Shown piece after piece: positions 63,640-64,000 of a stretch of DNA of 64,000 nucleotides. This DNA comes from Scolanthus callimorphus. Its lineage: Eukaryota; Cnidaria; Anthozoa; Actiniaria; Edwardsiidae. Position 1 is the first letter of the stretch. Each line of letters starts with the position of its first letter. The notes beneath the pieces are model-generated. The model did no database searches. It worked only from the letters and a program-made list of their open reading frames with translations, and was not told the DNA's origin. Location: positions 25,060,168-25,124,167 of the forward strand of contig CM066923.1 in assembly GCA_033964015.1 (NCBI GenBank), written 5' to 3'. Position numbers and translations under genes: made by a program.

Positions 63640-64000
63640 TAGCAGGTTGAATAAGAAAAAGAAAAAGGCGAGAGCGCCTCAAGAAACCGCCACCGGGCTT
63701 GTGGGAGGAGGCGCCCTCCCCTTATAAGAAGACAAAAAGGAAAAAACAAAACAAAAAAAAATGCGAGGCGAGACAGATGAGGGGGGAGGGGGAGGGGGGG
63801 GGAGGTGGGGTGGTAACAATTTAGTAAGTTCTTTCGTAAAGATAGAGCAATTCTGAATACAAAAAAATGCCCAAGGTGAAGAGTTCCAAATATATGGGCC
63901 TTGAAAAAGAATAGAACTCAGTTCACACAACCGAAAGCTCCATAAATATCCAGACCTAAATGGTTTATTACAGATTTCCTACAGACATGTGCGCCAGGGA
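63640..64000 (-). mobile_element. Possible degenerate non-LTR retrotransposon end
   Basis: On the minus strand a frame reads ELSSILFQGPYIWNSSPW, which resembles the GP-x-x-W-N-S-L-P stretch near the C-terminus of LINE proteins. It is truncated by the window end. A related stretch lies at 52030-52115. Weak support. Confidence 0.3.

Noticed and set aside
1..64000. Viral or endogenous viral sequence
   Set aside because: No capsid, integrase, gag/pol or other viral motif was seen. The only reverse-transcriptase signal is the C-terminal tail of a LINE.

Overview
The window is animal nuclear DNA. It has spliced genes with GT-AG introns, sparse coding sequence and a very high density of short inverted-repeat DNA transposons (MITEs), tandem arrays and long G or C tracts. 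The intron sizes, the metazoan gene families and the MITE-rich introns suggest an invertebrate. An anthozoan cnidarian (a sea anemone such as Nematostella) is my best guess, but that is inference. There are no prokaryotic operons, CRISPR arrays or rRNA genes. About 90% of the window is non-coding.

Region 1 to 24.4 kb (+ strand) is the 3' part of an FNDC3-family gene (fibronectin type III domain containing 3). I traced 22 coding exons by splice sites, phase and protein pattern. They cover all nine FN3 domains (the first only in part) and the C-terminal membrane anchor; the proline-rich N-terminus lies upstream of base 1. The introns hold many MITEs, a non-LTR retrotransposon tail, SINEs and several minisatellites. 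Two of the minisatellites are tandem duplications of an exon's own splice donor.

Region 24 to 35 kb is intergenic: MITEs, a 31-bp array (28.7-29.4 kb), a 65-bp array with a dimeric higher-order period (31.7-32.6 kb) and one doubtful 5' exon near 30.5-30.7 kb. Region 35.5-36.9 kb (+) is an LRRC74-like leucine-rich-repeat gene in one visible coding block. Region 40.6-42.2 kb (-) is an intact flavin-containing monooxygenase reading frame.

Region 42.3 to 64 kb has no gene I can support. It is built of nested transposons: three MITE-like elements of about 820-890 bp with long G tracts in their terminal repeats (one of the three is at the left end of the window), a PIF/Harbinger-type insertion with a TAA duplication, a hAT-type element with an 8-bp duplication, two kilobase-scale inverted repeats, a 45-bp minisatellite that is open in several frames, and an approximately 18-bp array at 62.9-63.6 kb.

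The clearest cross-cutting signal is that six FNDC3 exons and the LRR gene (five sites) each carry single-base deletions, mostly in short homopolymers. Adding one base at each restores frame, exon phase and family match exactly. This pattern looks like systematic base-deletion error in the assembly rather than gene decay. I found no gene cluster, defence system or other multi-gene system that I could call new.
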